64,000 nucleotides of DNA from NCBI RefSeq assembly GCF_025751495.1, contig NZ_JAOWKZ010000001.1, positions 62,001 through 126,000 of the forward strand, read 5' to 3'. This DNA comes from Albidovulum litorale (GTDB taxonomy: Bacteria; Pseudomonadota; Alphaproteobacteria; Rhodobacterales; Rhodobacteraceae). The translations under genes were made by a program, and so were the position numbers. Of the stretch, positions 35,236-44,513 are shown piece after piece (positions within the stretch are counted from its first letter, which is position 1; each line of letters opens with the position of its first letter). Under the pieces are notes generated by a model. It saw only the letters and a list, made by a program, of their open reading frames with translations, was not told the origin of the DNA and ran no database searches.

Positions 35236-35264
35236 CTGTCATGAAACCGTTACGTAAGTGTCAC
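35236..35264 (+). promoter_or_regulatory. Pho box (three 7-bp repeats) upstream of pstS
   Basis: CTGTCAT (35236), CCGTTAC (35247) and GTGTCAC (35258) are spaced exactly 11 bp apart, as expected for tandem PhoB dimers on CTGTCAT-type repeats. The array lies 79 bp upstream of the pstS ATG and 39 bp after phoR. Confidence 0.8.
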
Positions 35265-35342
35265 AAAAGCATAGCGGCTCGGGACTAGAGAGCGGCCAAG
35301 GTCGCCAGGGGGCGGCCAGAACCCGACTTGCAGGAGTATGCA

Positions 35343-36380
35343 ATGACAACCGTGAAGCTCGCCACCTCGGCCCTCGCGCTCGCCGCCGCTGCCGGTGCGG
35401 CCCAGGCCCGCGACCAGATCCAGATTGCTGGGTCCTCCACCGTTCTGCCCTACGCGACCATCGTCGCCGAAGCCTTTGGCGAGAACTTCGACTTCCCGAC
35501 GCCGGTCGTGGAAGGTGGCGGTTCGGGTGCCGGCCGCAAGAAGATGTGTGAAGGCCTGGGCGAGAACACCATCGACATCGCCAACTCGTCGTCGCGGATC
35601 AAGCAGTCGGACATCGATCTTTGCAACACCAATGGTGTTACCGAGATCATGGAAGTCCGTATCGGTTACGACGGCATCGTTTTTGCCTCTGATCTGAACG
35701 GCCCTGAATTCGCCTACACCCCGGCTGACTGGTTCAGCGCGCTGGCTGCGGAAGTGGTCGTCGACGGCGCAATCGTCGCCAACCCGAACAAGACCTGGGC
35801 TGACGTCAACGGCGACCTGCCCGCGCAGGACATCCTCGCCTTCGTTCCGGGCACCAAGCACGGCACGCGCGAAGTGTTCGACGAGAAGGTGATCCTCGCC
35901 GGTTGCGAAGAGACCGGTGCTTACGAGGCCTTTAAGACTGCGGCTGGCGGTGATGAAGATGCTGCGGAAGAAAAGTGTATGGCACTTCGCACCGACGGTG
36001 TGTCCGTTGACATTGACGGCGACTACACCGAAACGCTCGCGCGGATCGATGCCAACAAGAACGCCATCGGCGTGTTCGGTCTGTCTTTCTACCAGAACAA
36101 CACCGACAAGCTGCGCGTTGCAACGATGAATGGTGTGGTCCCGACGGTCGAATCGATCGCCGCTGGTGACTATCCGGTCTCCCGCCCGCTCTACTTCTAC
36201 GTCAAGAAGGCACATCTCGGCGTGATCCCGGGTCTGCAGGAATACATCGACTTCTTCGTCTCGGACGACATGGCTGGTCCGGACGGCCCGCTGGCGGCTT
36301 ATGGCCTCGTCTCCGACCCGGAACTGGCGGCGACGCAGGAAATGGTTGCAACTGGCACCCCGATGGCACCGCTGAACTGA
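35343..36380 (+). CDS. pstS: Phosphate ABC transporter substrate-binding protein PstS
   Basis: 345 aa from the ATG at 35343 (AGGAG 6 bases upstream). A signal peptide (MTTVKLATSALALAAAAGAAQA) leads to the periplasm. The mature protein starts RDQIQIAGSSTVLPYATIVAEAFG with phosphate-contacting Ser/Thr, then VEGGGSGAGRKKMCEG and IDIANSSSRIK, the standard phosphate-binding loops. It is the first gene after the Pho box. A hairpin follows it, so PstS may be made in excess of the permease. Confidence 0.96.
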   Translation: MTTVKLATSALALAAAAGAAQARDQIQIAGSSTVLPYATIVAEAFGENFDFPTPVVEGGGSGAGRKKMCEGLGENTIDIANSSSRIKQSDIDLCNTNGVTEIMEVRIGYDGIVFASDLNGPEFAYTPADWFSALAAEVVVDGAIVANPNKTWADVNGDLPAQDILAFVPGTKHGTREVFDEKVILAGCEETGAYEAFKTAAGGDEDAAEEKCMALRTDGVSVDIDGDYTETLARIDANKNAIGVFGLSFYQNNTDKLRVATMNGVVPTVESIAAGDYPVSRPLYFYVKKAHLGVIPGLQEYIDFFVSDDMAGPDGPLAAYGLVSDPELAATQEMVATGTPMAPLN

Positions 36381-36390
36381 TCTGAATACT

Positions 36391-36419
36391 GCGGGTGGCG
36401 GCACGAGACTGCCACCCGC
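36391..36419 (+). terminator. Attenuator-like hairpin between pstS and pstC
   Basis: GCGGGTGGC (36391-36399) and GCCACCCGC (36411-36419) form a 9-bp stem with an 11-nt loop, 10 bp after the pstS stop. No clear U-run follows, so it may act by mRNA processing or stabilisation rather than true termination. Confidence 0.6.
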
Positions 36420-36447
36420 GCCTCTCATTTGCGGACTGGATACCTCG

Positions 36448-37908
36448 ATGAGCATTGGGCTGTTGCTTGCGATCATTCTCGGTCTCGCTGCCGTCGGTTA
36501 CGTCTTTGGGATTCGGCGCGCAAAGAGTGCGTCAGGCGGCGATACACGCAGCCTTCATTCCCTCGCGGGATACCACGGGCAGTCGGTATTTTTGTTCGTC
36601 GCCGTACCGGCTCTGTTGCTTGTCGGTATTTGGCTGTTGGTGCAGCCGATCATTATCGAATCCCGCGTGAGCGGTTTGATCGTGGAGGCGGATATACCCC
36701 AAGGCGGCAGCCGCGACCTTGTTATGAGCGACGTGCGCCGTGTCGCAGGCGGTCTGAACATTATTGCCGGCGAAGGCGGCTTGAGCGAGGACGAGATCGC
36801 GAACATGGGCGCCGATCTCGGCGACCTGCGCTCTCGGCTAGGCGGTGTCGGGGTTGCGCTGGCCTCTGACATTCAGCCAAACGTATTCGAGGCGTCCAAG
36901 CGTTACCGCCAGATGACCAATACCGGTCAAATCATGCTGTCGGTTTCCGCGATTGCGCTCGCACTGGCCGGGTTCGTCTACTCGATTGCACGAATCACTG
37001 CCGATTTCCGCGCGAGAAATGTGTCAGAAGGTTTCGTAAAACTCCTGTTCATCGCCTGTTCCTGCGTCGCTGTTCTGACGACCTTTGGCATCGTCGCCTC
37101 GCTGGTGGTCGAATCCCTCCACTTCTTTCGGCTATATCCAGTATCGGACTTCCTGTTCAGCCTAACCTGGAACCCGCAGTTCCGCGGTGGCTCTGATCTT
37201 GGCATCTGGCCATTGCTCTGGGGTACGCTCTACGTCTCTTTTGTGGCACTTCTCTTCGCGGTGCCGGTCGGCCTAATGAGCGCGATCTATCTGTCGGAGT
37301 ACGCGTCGAAACGGGTCCGTTCGGTAGTAAAGCCCGCGATCGAAATCCTCGCGGGCATCCCGACCATCGTCTACGGTCTCTTCGCGCTGATCACAGTCGG
37401 TCCGTTCCTGCGCGACTATTTCGCGCAACCGTTCGGGCTGGGGTCCTCCTCTTCCTCCGTCCTGACGGCAGGTCTCGTGATGGGGATCATGCTCATCCCG
37501 TTCGTCTCATCGCTTTCTGACGACATTATCAACGCCGTACCGCAATCGATGCGAGATGGGTCTTTCGGACTAGGCGCGACCCATTCCGAGACGGTGCGTC
37601 AGGTGATCCTGCCGGCCGCTCTTCCCGGGATCGTTGGTGCGATTCTGCTGGCTGCGAGCCGCGCCATCGGTGAAACGATGATTGTTGTGATGGGGGCAGG
37701 CGCGGCGGCAAAACTCAGCCTCAATCCGCTGGAAGCGATGACGACTATTACCGTGAAAATCGTGAGCCAGCTCACCGGAGACACCGAATTTGCCTCTCCA
37801 GAGACGTTGGTGGCCTTCGCGCTCGGCTTGATGCTGTTCATTTTCACACTCGGCCTCAACGTCATCGCGCTCTACGTCGTGCGCAAATACCGGGAGCAGT
37901 ACGAATGA
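36448..37908 (+). CDS. pstC: Phosphate ABC transporter permease PstC
   Basis: 486 aa, longer than the ~320 residues of E. coli PstC. The first ~200 residues contain extra membrane helices and a periplasmic loop (DUF3708-type extension seen in alphaproteobacteria). The core permease domain follows: FLFSLTWNPQFRGGSDLGIWPLLWGTLYVSFVALLFAVPVGLMSAIYLSEYAS and the EAA loop RDGSFGLGATHSETVRQVILPAALPGIVGA. Overlaps pstA by 4 bp. Confidence 0.94.
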   Translation: MSIGLLLAIILGLAAVGYVFGIRRAKSASGGDTRSLHSLAGYHGQSVFLFVAVPALLLVGIWLLVQPIIIESRVSGLIVEADIPQGGSRDLVMSDVRRVAGGLNIIAGEGGLSEDEIANMGADLGDLRSRLGGVGVALASDIQPNVFEASKRYRQMTNTGQIMLSVSAIALALAGFVYSIARITADFRARNVSEGFVKLLFIACSCVAVLTTFGIVASLVVESLHFFRLYPVSDFLFSLTWNPQFRGGSDLGIWPLLWGTLYVSFVALLFAVPVGLMSAIYLSEYASKRVRSVVKPAIEILAGIPTIVYGLFALITVGPFLRDYFAQPFGLGSSSSSVLTAGLVMGIMLIPFVSSLSDDIINAVPQSMRDGSFGLGATHSETVRQVILPAALPGIVGAILLAASRAIGETMIVVMGAGAAAKLSLNPLEAMTTITVKIVSQLTGDTEFASPETLVAFALGLMLFIFTLGLNVIALYVVRKYREQYE

Positions 37909-39248
37909 CCAACGCTGCCGTCCATTCGACACCGCGCTCCGGATCGCTCTTCAGCCAGGACCAGCGCACTCGCAGGCGCAACACGGCCGAGCGGCGGTTC
38001 CGTATTTACGGACAAGCCGCCATCGGAATTGCCATGATGGCGCTCGTGATCCTGCTCGCTTCGGTGCTGGGCAACGGCCTTAGCGCCTTTCGCCAGACCT
38101 TCATCAATATGCCGGTGACACTCGACGCCGATGTTCTTGACAAGAAGGGAAATCGGGATGCCGACGATCTGAAAAAGGTCACCACGATCGGCTACTCGAA
38201 ATTGCTTTTGAACAGCCTGACACAGTTGATCGAGGATCAGGGCCTCGCTATCGAGGGCCTCGCCGCCTCTGACATCAAGGACATGATCTCAGACGATGCC
38301 GCCGCGCAGGTCCGCAACAGAGTGTTGGCCAATCCCGAACTCATCGGCCAGACCGTCAGTCTCAAGGTACTCGCCAACGGGCGGATCGACGGCTATCTCA
38401 AGGGCCGGGTTTCCATGGAAAGTGCGGAACGGGACAGCAACGTTTCGGTCAACCAGCTTCGCCTGACGGACGAAATGATGGAACGGGGCCTCATCGGCAA
38501 GTCGTTCAACTGGTCCTTCATCACAGCCGCCGACGCGTCCGAACTCAGACCCGAAGCGGCCGGGCTGGGTGTCGCGATCCTGGGGTCGGCCTACATGATG
38601 ATCGTGGTGCTGGTGCTCGCGCTGCCCATCGGTGTTGCCGCTTCGATCTATCTTGAGGAATTCGCGCCGAAGAACCGCTGGACCGATCTGATCGAGGTCA
38701 ATATCTCCAACCTCGCGGCGGTACCGTCGATTGTCTTCGGCATCCTCGGCCTCGCGATTTTCATCAACTTCGCAGGTCTTCCGCAATCGGCACCGATCGT
38801 CGGCGGGCTTGTGCTCACGCTGATGACGCTGCCCACGATCATTATTTCGACCCGGGCTGCCATCAAGGCGGTCCCGCCCTCAATCCGTGACGCAGCCCTT
38901 GGAATCGGCGCCTCCAAAATGCAGACCGTGTTCCACCATGTCCTGCCCCTAGCCGCGCCCGGCATCCTGACCGGCACGATCATCGGCCTCGCGCAGGCGC
39001 TCGGTGAAACGGCGCCGCTCCTTCTGATCGGTATGGTGGCCTTCGTGCGCGATTTCCCGGCTGCACCGCCCGAAGGTCTCTTCGATCCCGCCGCCGCGCT
39101 GCCGGTGCAGGTCTACAACTGGACCCAGCGCGCTGACCCGGCCTTTGTTGAACGGGCCTCAGGCGCGATCATCGTCCTTCTCATCTTCCTTCTCGCCATG
39201 AACGCCGTCGCGATCCTTCTGCGGCGTAAATTTGAACGGCGCTGGTAA
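37905..39248 (+). CDS. pstA: Phosphate ABC transporter permease PstA
   Basis: 447 aa. The first ~190 residues form a DUF3333-type N-terminal extension (one membrane helix and a periplasmic part). The C-terminal permease core includes [44 protein letters not shown] and the EAA loop [45 protein letters not shown]. Extended PstC and PstA subunits go together, as here. It is coupled to pstC by ATGA and precedes pstB by 2 bp. Confidence 0.95.
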   Translation: MTNAAVHSTPRSGSLFSQDQRTRRRNTAERRFRIYGQAAIGIAMMALVILLASVLGNGLSAFRQTFINMPVTLDADVLDKKGNRDADDLKKVTTIGYSKLLLNSLTQLIEDQGLAIEGLAASDIKDMISDDAAAQVRNRVLANPELIGQTVSLKVLANGRIDGYLKGRVSMESAERDSNVSVNQLRLTDEMMERGLIGKSFNWSFITAADASELRPEAAGLGVAILGSAYMMIVVLVLALPIGVAASIYLEEFAPKNRWTDLIEVNISNLAAVPSIVFGILGLAIFINFAGLPQSAPIVGGLVLTLMTLPTIIISTRAAIKAVPPSIRDAALGIGASKMQTVFHHVLPLAAPGILTGTIIGLAQALGETAPLLLIGMVAFVRDFPAAPPEGLFDPAAALPVQVYNWTQRADPAFVERASGAIIVLLIFLLAMNAVAILLRRKFERRW

Positions 39249-39250
39249 AA

Positions 39251-40066
39251 ATGGCGGAGACTGCCAAAATGAACGTCATGCGACAGACAGACGACACCAC
39301 CGCAACGGCGGAAATCAAGATCGCCGCCAAGGGCGTGCAGGTCTATTACGGCGACAACCACGCCATCAAGGATGTGGATGTCGACATCGCCGACCGCACC
39401 GTGACCGCCTTCATCGGCCCGTCGGGCTGCGGCAAGTCGACCTTCCTGCGTTGCCTCAACCGGATGAACGATACGATCGACATCTGCCGGGTGGAGGGCA
39501 AGATCACGCTCGACGGCGAAGACATCTACGACAAGCGGGTCGATCCGGTGCAACTGCGCGCCAAGGTCGGCATGGTGTTCCAGAAACCGAACCCGTTTCC
39601 GAAATCGATCTATGACAACGTCGCCTACGGTCCCCGCATCCATGGATTGGCGCGCAGCAAGGCCGAACTGGACGAGATTGTCGAGAAATCGCTGCGCCGT
39701 GCAGCTCTCTGGGGTGAGGTCAAGGACCGCCTGAACGCGCCGGGCACCGGGCTTTCCGGCGGACAGCAGCAGCGGCTTTGCATCGCGCGCGCCGTCGCGA
39801 CCTCGCCCGAGGTCCTCTTGATGGACGAACCCTGTTCGGCGCTCGACCCGATCGCAACCGCGCAAGTGGAGGAACTGATCGACGAACTGCGCTCGCGCTT
39901 TGCCGTCGTCATCGTCACCCATTCGATGCAACAGGCTGCCCGCGTCAGTCGGAAGACCGCATTCTTCCATCTCGGCAATCTGGTCGAGTTCGGCGAGACC
40001 GGGCAGATCTTCACCAACCCGCGTGATCCGCGCACTGAAAGCTACATTACCGGCCGGATCGGCTGA
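39251..40066 (+). CDS. pstB: Phosphate ABC transporter ATPase PstB
   Basis: 271 aa. Walker [10 protein letters not shown] (56-64), Q-loop [23 protein letters not shown], signature LSGGQQQR (168-175) and Walker B LLMDEP (189-194) with SALDPIAT are all intact and typical of PstB. ATG 39251 lacks a clear ribosome-binding site. An in-frame ATG at 39269 has GGAG ~10 bases upstream and may be the real start, giving 265 residues. Lies between pstA and phoU in the same operon. Confidence 0.96.
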   Translation: MAETAKMNVMRQTDDTTATAEIKIAAKGVQVYYGDNHAIKDVDVDIADRTVTAFIGPSGCGKSTFLRCLNRMNDTIDICRVEGKITLDGEDIYDKRVDPVQLRAKVGMVFQKPNPFPKSIYDNVAYGPRIHGLARSKAELDEIVEKSLRRAALWGEVKDRLNAPGTGLSGGQQQRLCIARAVATSPEVLLMDEPCSALDPIATAQVEELIDELRSRFAVVIVTHSMQQAARVSRKTAFFHLGNLVEFGETGQIFTNPRDPRTESYITGRIG

Positions 40067-40076
40067 GGAGAGCGAC

Positions 40077-40790
40077 ATGAACGAACAACATATCCTGCGC
40101 GCCTTCGACCGCGATCTGGAGGCTATCCAGGCGATGGTTATGAAGATGGGCGGCATGGTCGAAGCCGCGATCCTCGATGCCGCCGAAGCATTGGAGACGC
40201 GCGACGAAGAACTGGCCGGCAAGGTGCGCGCCGGGGACAAGGCCATCGACGCACTGGAAGAAAAGATCAACGAAGAAGCCGCGCGTTTGATCGCGCTGCG
40301 CGCGCCGGCGGCCTCGGACCTGCGCACCGTCCTGTCGGTCCTGAAGATCACCGCGAGTCTTGAGCGGGTCGGCGACTATGCCAAGAACATGGCCAAGCGG
40401 TCGAACGTGCTTGGCCAGATGACAGCAATCAGCGGGGCGGGCGGGTCGCTCCGGCGCATGTCAAAGGCTGTGGTGCAGATGATCTCGGACGCGCTCGACG
40501 CCTACAACACCCGCGATGCGGCACTTGCCGAGGATGTGCGCAACCGCGACCGCGAGGTCGATCAGATGTACAATGCGCTCTTCCGCGAGTTCCTGACCCA
40601 TATGATGGAGGATCCGCGCAACATCACGGCCTGTATGCATCTGCATTTCATTGCCAAGAATGTCGAACGCATGGGCGATCATGCGACGACCGTGGCAGAA
40701 CAGGTGATCTATCTTGTCACCGGTGAATTGCCCGGGGAACAACGGCCGAAGGCTGATAGCGTGACGTCAATCGGTGTGGAGGACGCCTGA
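40077..40790 (+). CDS. phoU: Phosphate-signalling protein PhoU
   Basis: 237 aa from ATG 40077 with GAGGAG upstream. Two PhoU three-helix repeats (about 15-105 and 120-215) are visible, with the metal-binding E/D-x-x-x-D motifs, e.g. KASLERVGDYAKNMAKR-like in repeat 1 (SLERVGDYAKNMAK) and KNVERMGDHATTVAE in repeat 2. PhoU links PstB to PhoR and suppresses the regulon in high phosphate. The phoB ATG begins 1 bp after the phoU stop. Confidence 0.95.
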   Translation: MNEQHILRAFDRDLEAIQAMVMKMGGMVEAAILDAAEALETRDEELAGKVRAGDKAIDALEEKINEEAARLIALRAPAASDLRTVLSVLKITASLERVGDYAKNMAKRSNVLGQMTAISGAGGSLRRMSKAVVQMISDALDAYNTRDAALAEDVRNRDREVDQMYNALFREFLTHMMEDPRNITACMHLHFIAKNVERMGDHATTVAEQVIYLVTGELPGEQRPKADSVTSIGVEDA

Positions 40791-40791
40791 G

Positions 40792-41475
40792 ATGCCGGCC
40801 CCAAGTGTATTGGTGGTCGAGGATGAACCCGCACAGCGGGAAGTCCTGACCTACAACCTTGAGGCCGAAGGGTTCCGGGTGGCCCAGGCCGACAATGGCG
40901 AGGAGGCGCTATTGCTGGTCGCCGAAGAGACACCCGACCTGATCGTTCTCGACTGGATGCTGCCGAATGTCTCCGGAATCGAGGTCTGTCGTCGCCTGAA
41001 ATCCAAGCCGGAAACCAAGGGTGTGCCGATCATCATGCTGTCGGCGCGTTCGGAAGAGGTCGACCTCGTGCGCGGTCTGGAGACCGGGGCGGATGACTAC
41101 ATGGTCAAGCCCTATTCGGTCGTCGAACTGATGGCCCGGGTCCGTACACAGCTTCGACGGACGCGGCCATCAAGCGTCGGAGAAGTACTTGAGTTCGAGG
41201 ACATCACGCTCGATCCGGAAACGCACAAGGTCCACCGCGCGGGGCAGGCCCTGAAACTTGGTCCGACCGAGTTCCGGCTTCTCACGACCTTCATGGAAAA
41301 ACCGGGCCGGGTCTGGCCTCGTGATCAACTGCTGGACCGGGTCTGGGGACGCGATATCTATGTCGACACCCGCACCGTCGACGTCCATGTCGGCCGGCTG
41401 CGCAAGGCGCTCTGCGCCCATGGTGGAGAGGACCCGATCCGCACGGTTCGCGGCGCGGGCTACGCGCTGGGTTAG
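40792..41475 (+). CDS. phoB: Phosphate-regulon response regulator PhoB
   Basis: 227 aa. The receiver domain has the acidic pocket E10-D11, phospho-acceptor D54 (IVLDWMLPNVSG) and K106 (VKPYS). The C-terminal OmpR/PhoB winged helix ends TRTVDVHVGRLRKAL, then IRTVRGAGYALG. I use ATG 40792, whose GGAGG lies inside the phoU end; a start 6 codons earlier is less likely. It should bind the Pho box at 35236-35264 and so control its own operon. Confidence 0.95.
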   Translation: MPAPSVLVVEDEPAQREVLTYNLEAEGFRVAQADNGEEALLLVAEETPDLIVLDWMLPNVSGIEVCRRLKSKPETKGVPIIMLSARSEEVDLVRGLETGADDYMVKPYSVVELMARVRTQLRRTRPSSVGEVLEFEDITLDPETHKVHRAGQALKLGPTEFRLLTTFMEKPGRVWPRDQLLDRVWGRDIYVDTRTVDVHVGRLRKALCAHGGEDPIRTVRGAGYALG

Positions 41476-41580
41476 GGTTCTTAATATCTTCCCTACGGAA
41501 CCCTGAACACAGTCTTTGGTGACCATTGGGTGCAGGTTTAACATTTCTAGCCGGAACAATCATTGCGTGTAGCAATGACA

Positions 41581-41815
41581 CAAAAGGGCGGTGTGTCGCT
41601 TGCCGCGACACACCGCCCGAAATCGCGCCAGCACCTGTTGGGGATGAGGACAGGGCGCGTCTCTAGTGCCAGACCTGCCAGAAGGAGAATGCTCCCAGCA
41701 GGCCCGGCGTCCGGTTTCCCGGGCTCCCCTTTCCCCCACAAAGCTGCGGGCTGGTCCGGGGCGCTGTTCCTGGCTAATGCCACCACTCACGGAACAACAT
41801 CATAATGCGCCCAAG
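41581..41815 (-). ncRNA. Candidate structured small RNA ending in an intrinsic terminator
   Basis: Read leftward, the stretch from about 41815 to 41581 can fold into consecutive stems. These are GTTCC / GGAAC around a TGGC-ATTA-GCCA hairpin, GCCCGG / CCGGGC near 41705-41727, and a bulged GCGCC-CTGT / ACAG-GGCGC hairpin near 41630-41660. The last is the perfect terminator at 41586-41618. Overlapping short frames on this strand look like no known protein. It lies downstream of the luxR gene on the same strand, so it could be an independent sRNA or a 3'-UTR product. The 5' end is a guess, since no clear promoter is seen. Confidence 0.4.
41586..41618 (-). terminator. Perfect 14-bp intrinsic terminator
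   Basis: GGGCGGTGTGTCGC (41586-41599) pairs perfectly with GCGACACACCGCCC (41605-41618) across a 5-nt loop; the leftward RNA continues TTTTGTG. It ends leftward transcription from the RNA candidate or luxR, and may also stop rightward readthrough from phoB, though without a U-run on that side. Confidence 0.8.
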
Positions 41816-41953
41816 ACTGACGTCGGGGAAGTAAGGGAATCCATACCAATTCAAGAACATGAAGTTATAAATGATTTCAGAGAGATACTGTTGACACCAA
41901 AGACTACGGGAACGGTCTGTTTCCGCAGAGAATACAATTTCAAAAATTGTTTC

Positions 41954-42721
41954 CTATCCGGGGAAAATAAAGATCTGATTTTGGAAAGAAGCCTTGAGAA
42001 CGGCTTGTGCGGTCGTATCGACATTCAGTGCCTCGCGCGCGAGGCGCAGGTGCTTTTCAACGGTCGCCGGCGTTAATCCCATGATCGTGGCTATATCCTG
42101 CATCGTCTTCCCGTCGCCCACCCATTCCAAGGCTTCCCGCTGTCGTGGCGTCAAAGCCCGCCGAGATGAGGCAAAGGGCATCGCGGTAATACGCAGATGC
42201 GTGACGTTATTGATGACAGTAATCTCTCGTCCGTGTTCGGCCCAGACTTTCTCAATGTCATTCTGGCGCAGATCCCGACGACCACACAGACCGATCGCCC
42301 CCTTGGCGCGAACAGAAACGTCACGAAAACTGATCGAATAGCCGCAGCGAACATCATATCTCTTGTTTAATTCCAAGATCTTGCGTTCTGTCGGGGTCAT
42401 TGCCCCCGAATTCACCAGTTCCTCGATCAACCGCCAGGAACACGCCCCTTCATTCACCGCAGCCCATTTGACCATCGGAGCATGGTTGTAGATTCCGCTT
42501 TGCACGAACTCATCCAAATAGGCCTGCTCATGGTTCGACAGAACAAGTAAATCTTCGGCATTGCCGAAGGAATTCGACGTCCGAAAGCGCGTAAAGCCAT
42601 AAAGGAGACGGTCAAACCCGTACTCTGCCATCTTTTCCAAGTGCAAAGACCAGATCTCTTCGATCGACGTCGCCTCTATGACGCGTTCGAGATGGACGAC
42701 AAGGGGGGTATGTCTGTTCAT
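41954..42721 (-). CDS. LuxR-family regulator with autoinducer-binding domain (solo)
   Basis: 255 aa. Residues ~10-165 resemble the autoinducer-binding domain (FDRLLYGFTRF, then LSNHEQAYLDEFVQSGIYNHAPMVKWAAVNEGACSWRLIEE). Residues ~185-250 form the LuxR HTH: ALTPRQREALEWVGDGKTMQDIATIMGLTPATVEKHLRLAREALNVDTTAQAVLKA. No luxI-type synthase lies within the window, so it is a LuxR solo here. Base composition around it is lower in GC than the neighbouring operons. The ligand could be an acyl-homoserine lactone made elsewhere or an unrelated molecule. Confidence 0.88.
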   Translation of the reverse strand: MNRHTPLVVHLERVIEATSIEEIWSLHLEKMAEYGFDRLLYGFTRFRTSNSFGNAEDLLVLSNHEQAYLDEFVQSGIYNHAPMVKWAAVNEGACSWRLIEELVNSGAMTPTERKILELNKRYDVRCGYSISFRDVSVRAKGAIGLCGRRDLRQNDIEKVWAEHGREITVINNVTHLRITAMPFASSRRALTPRQREALEWVGDGKTMQDIATIMGLTPATVEKHLRLAREALNVDTTAQAVLKASFQNQIFIFPG

Positions 42722-43538
42722 CGCTGTAACCGTGCTTTCCCAACGCGCAAATGGATGGACGACGCATGTTCAATGCACCGCACCAGCCAATACAACCAGA
42801 TAGAACTCACGCGGCTGAAACCGCGAATGGCCGTCAGCGATAACAATGTCATAGCACTATCCCCAGCGTCTTTTTGCCATGCCATTCGGGACCTGTCGAG
42901 GGGGCCAATCGTTCTGCTCCGAAGCAGAGCAGGGGTGGCGAAGGCTATTGGTCAATACTCGGAACGTTTCCGATGCATGCGTGGTCGCATGACCGTTGAA
43001 CCCGAAGCATCTTAAGGTGCGAGGCCAGAGGTCGAATTGTGCCTTTTGACACCGGCCAGAGCGATAAACGGCACCAACAACTTGCGTGCCATTGTCATGT
43101 ATTGGGCAGGCGCCTGTTTAGACACCCACATAAAAACGCCCATCATGCGGCACGCCGTTTTCCAAAAAATCCAAAGATTACCTAACGGATTCAGCTTCTT
43201 AGAGGAAACTCCGTACGATCGGTCGGCAGATACTCGAAAGCCAAAAGTCACATCGCGATCAATAATGGCTCTATCGGTCGCAGGACTCCGCAGCTTCAGG
43301 CGTGTTCTGCTGTTCCTGTTTTAAAGTGTGCCGAGGCTAATGGCTGAGCCCGCTCTACCGGCAAAAAATTAGGCACCCTATTCCGTTCAATTTGCAACGG
43401 GTGTCGGCTCTGCTGGTGTCCCTGCCAGAGCGATGCAGCCTTTCACGATTTCGTGATAAGGTTGCAGGATAGGGCCTGTCTGCGCCTGGTGTGCATAGAT
43501 TTCGAGGCCTTACCCACATTGGTGCGGCCGAGATCACT
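42722..43538. other. Gene-poor stretch upstream of luxR
   Basis: About 820 bp of reduced GC between the luxR start and the convergent end of the persulfide dioxygenase gene. Short frames on both strands do not resemble known proteins. A small hairpin CTGCTC / GAGCAG sits near 42914-42932, and a TCACGA-tt-TCGTGA palindrome near 43442-43455. The luxR promoter must lie at its left end. It may be a decayed insertion; no transposase remnant is recognisable. Confidence 0.5.
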
Positions 43539-44411
43539 TCAAAGGCCGTTAACCGGAACCTTCAAATACGTCTTTCCATCCTCTTCCGGCGGCGGCATCT
43601 GGCCCGCCCTCATGTTGACCTGCAAGGATGGGATAATGAGTTTCGGCATGGCCAGTGACTTGTCGCGCGCCTCGCGCATCTCGACGAAATCAGCCGATGT
43701 CCGACCGCCGCCGATATGCACATTGCGCGCCTTTTCCTCCGCCACGGTCGTTTCCCAGGCGAATTCGTCGCGGCCCGGCGCCTTGTAGTCGTGTCCGACA
43801 AAAATCCGGGTTTCATCGGGAAGACTGAGGATCTTTTGGATCGAGTGATAGAGCGTCTCTGCCGAGCCACCGGGAAAATCGCACCGCGCCGTTCCGAAAT
43901 CGGGCATGAAGAGCGTGTCACCGACGAAAGCGGCATCGCCGATCACATACGTCAGGCAGGCAGGTGTATGGCCGGGTGTGTGCAGCACGCGGGCGGTCAG
44001 CGCGCCGATTTCGAAAGCATCTCCCTCGGCAAACAGCCGATCAAACTGACTGCCATCGCGCTGAAACTCGGTGCCTTCGTTGAAGACCTTACCGAACGTG
44101 TCCTGAACAACGGTGATTTTTTCACCGATTCCGATCTTGCCGCCGAGCCGTTCCTGAATATAGGGCGCGGCGGAAAGATGATCGGCGTGAACATGGGTTT
44201 CAAGGATCCATGCAACCGACAGGCCCTGATCCCGGACATGGGCAATGATCTGGTCGGCTGAGCGTGTGTCGGTGCGCCCTGATGCGTAGTCGAAATCCAG
44301 GACCGAATCCACGATTGCGCAGGCATTGCTGCCGGGGTCTTTCACAAGGAACGTCACCGTATTCGTTGCGTCGTCGAAGAACCCCGTCACTTCAGGTTTC
44401 TCAGCCGTCAT
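43539..44411 (-). CDS. ETHE1/Blh-type MBL-fold persulfide dioxygenase
   Basis: 290 aa from the ATG at 44411 (GGGAG 7 bases upstream). A metallo-beta-lactamase fold with T-H73-x-H75-x-D77-H78 (ETHVHADHLS), then LHTPGHTPACLTYVIGDAAFVGDTLFMPDFGTARCDFPGG and IFVGHDY. The FGTARCDFPGG segment places it with ETHE1-like persulfide dioxygenases, which oxidise glutathione persulfide to sulfite, rather than with glyoxalase II. No BigR-type repressor or rhodanese gene is adjacent. Monocistronic. Confidence 0.88.
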   Translation of the reverse strand: MTAEKPEVTGFFDDATNTVTFLVKDPGSNACAIVDSVLDFDYASGRTDTRSADQIIAHVRDQGLSVAWILETHVHADHLSAAPYIQERLGGKIGIGEKITVVQDTFGKVFNEGTEFQRDGSQFDRLFAEGDAFEIGALTARVLHTPGHTPACLTYVIGDAAFVGDTLFMPDFGTARCDFPGGSAETLYHSIQKILSLPDETRIFVGHDYKAPGRDEFAWETTVAEEKARNVHIGGGRTSADFVEMREARDKSLAMPKLIIPSLQVNMRAGQMPPPEEDGKTYLKVPVNGL

Positions 44412-44513
44412 TCCGATCTCCCGCCTTTTCTTATTGCGATATATGGAGCGGATAACACATTTCAACTATTGAATGTGAAATCCGTCGGGACATGCGCCAG
44501 CACAGGGACCACG

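Noticed and set aside
41547-41790. Short overlapping open frames on the minus strand downstream of luxR
   Set aside because: Pro/Arg/Cys-rich, in competing frames over a strongly folded stretch with a terminator; better explained as non-coding RNA.
43012-43251. 79-codon open frame in the stretch upstream of luxR
   Set aside because: No domain, no ribosome-binding site and a competing frame on the other strand; may be a decayed remnant.
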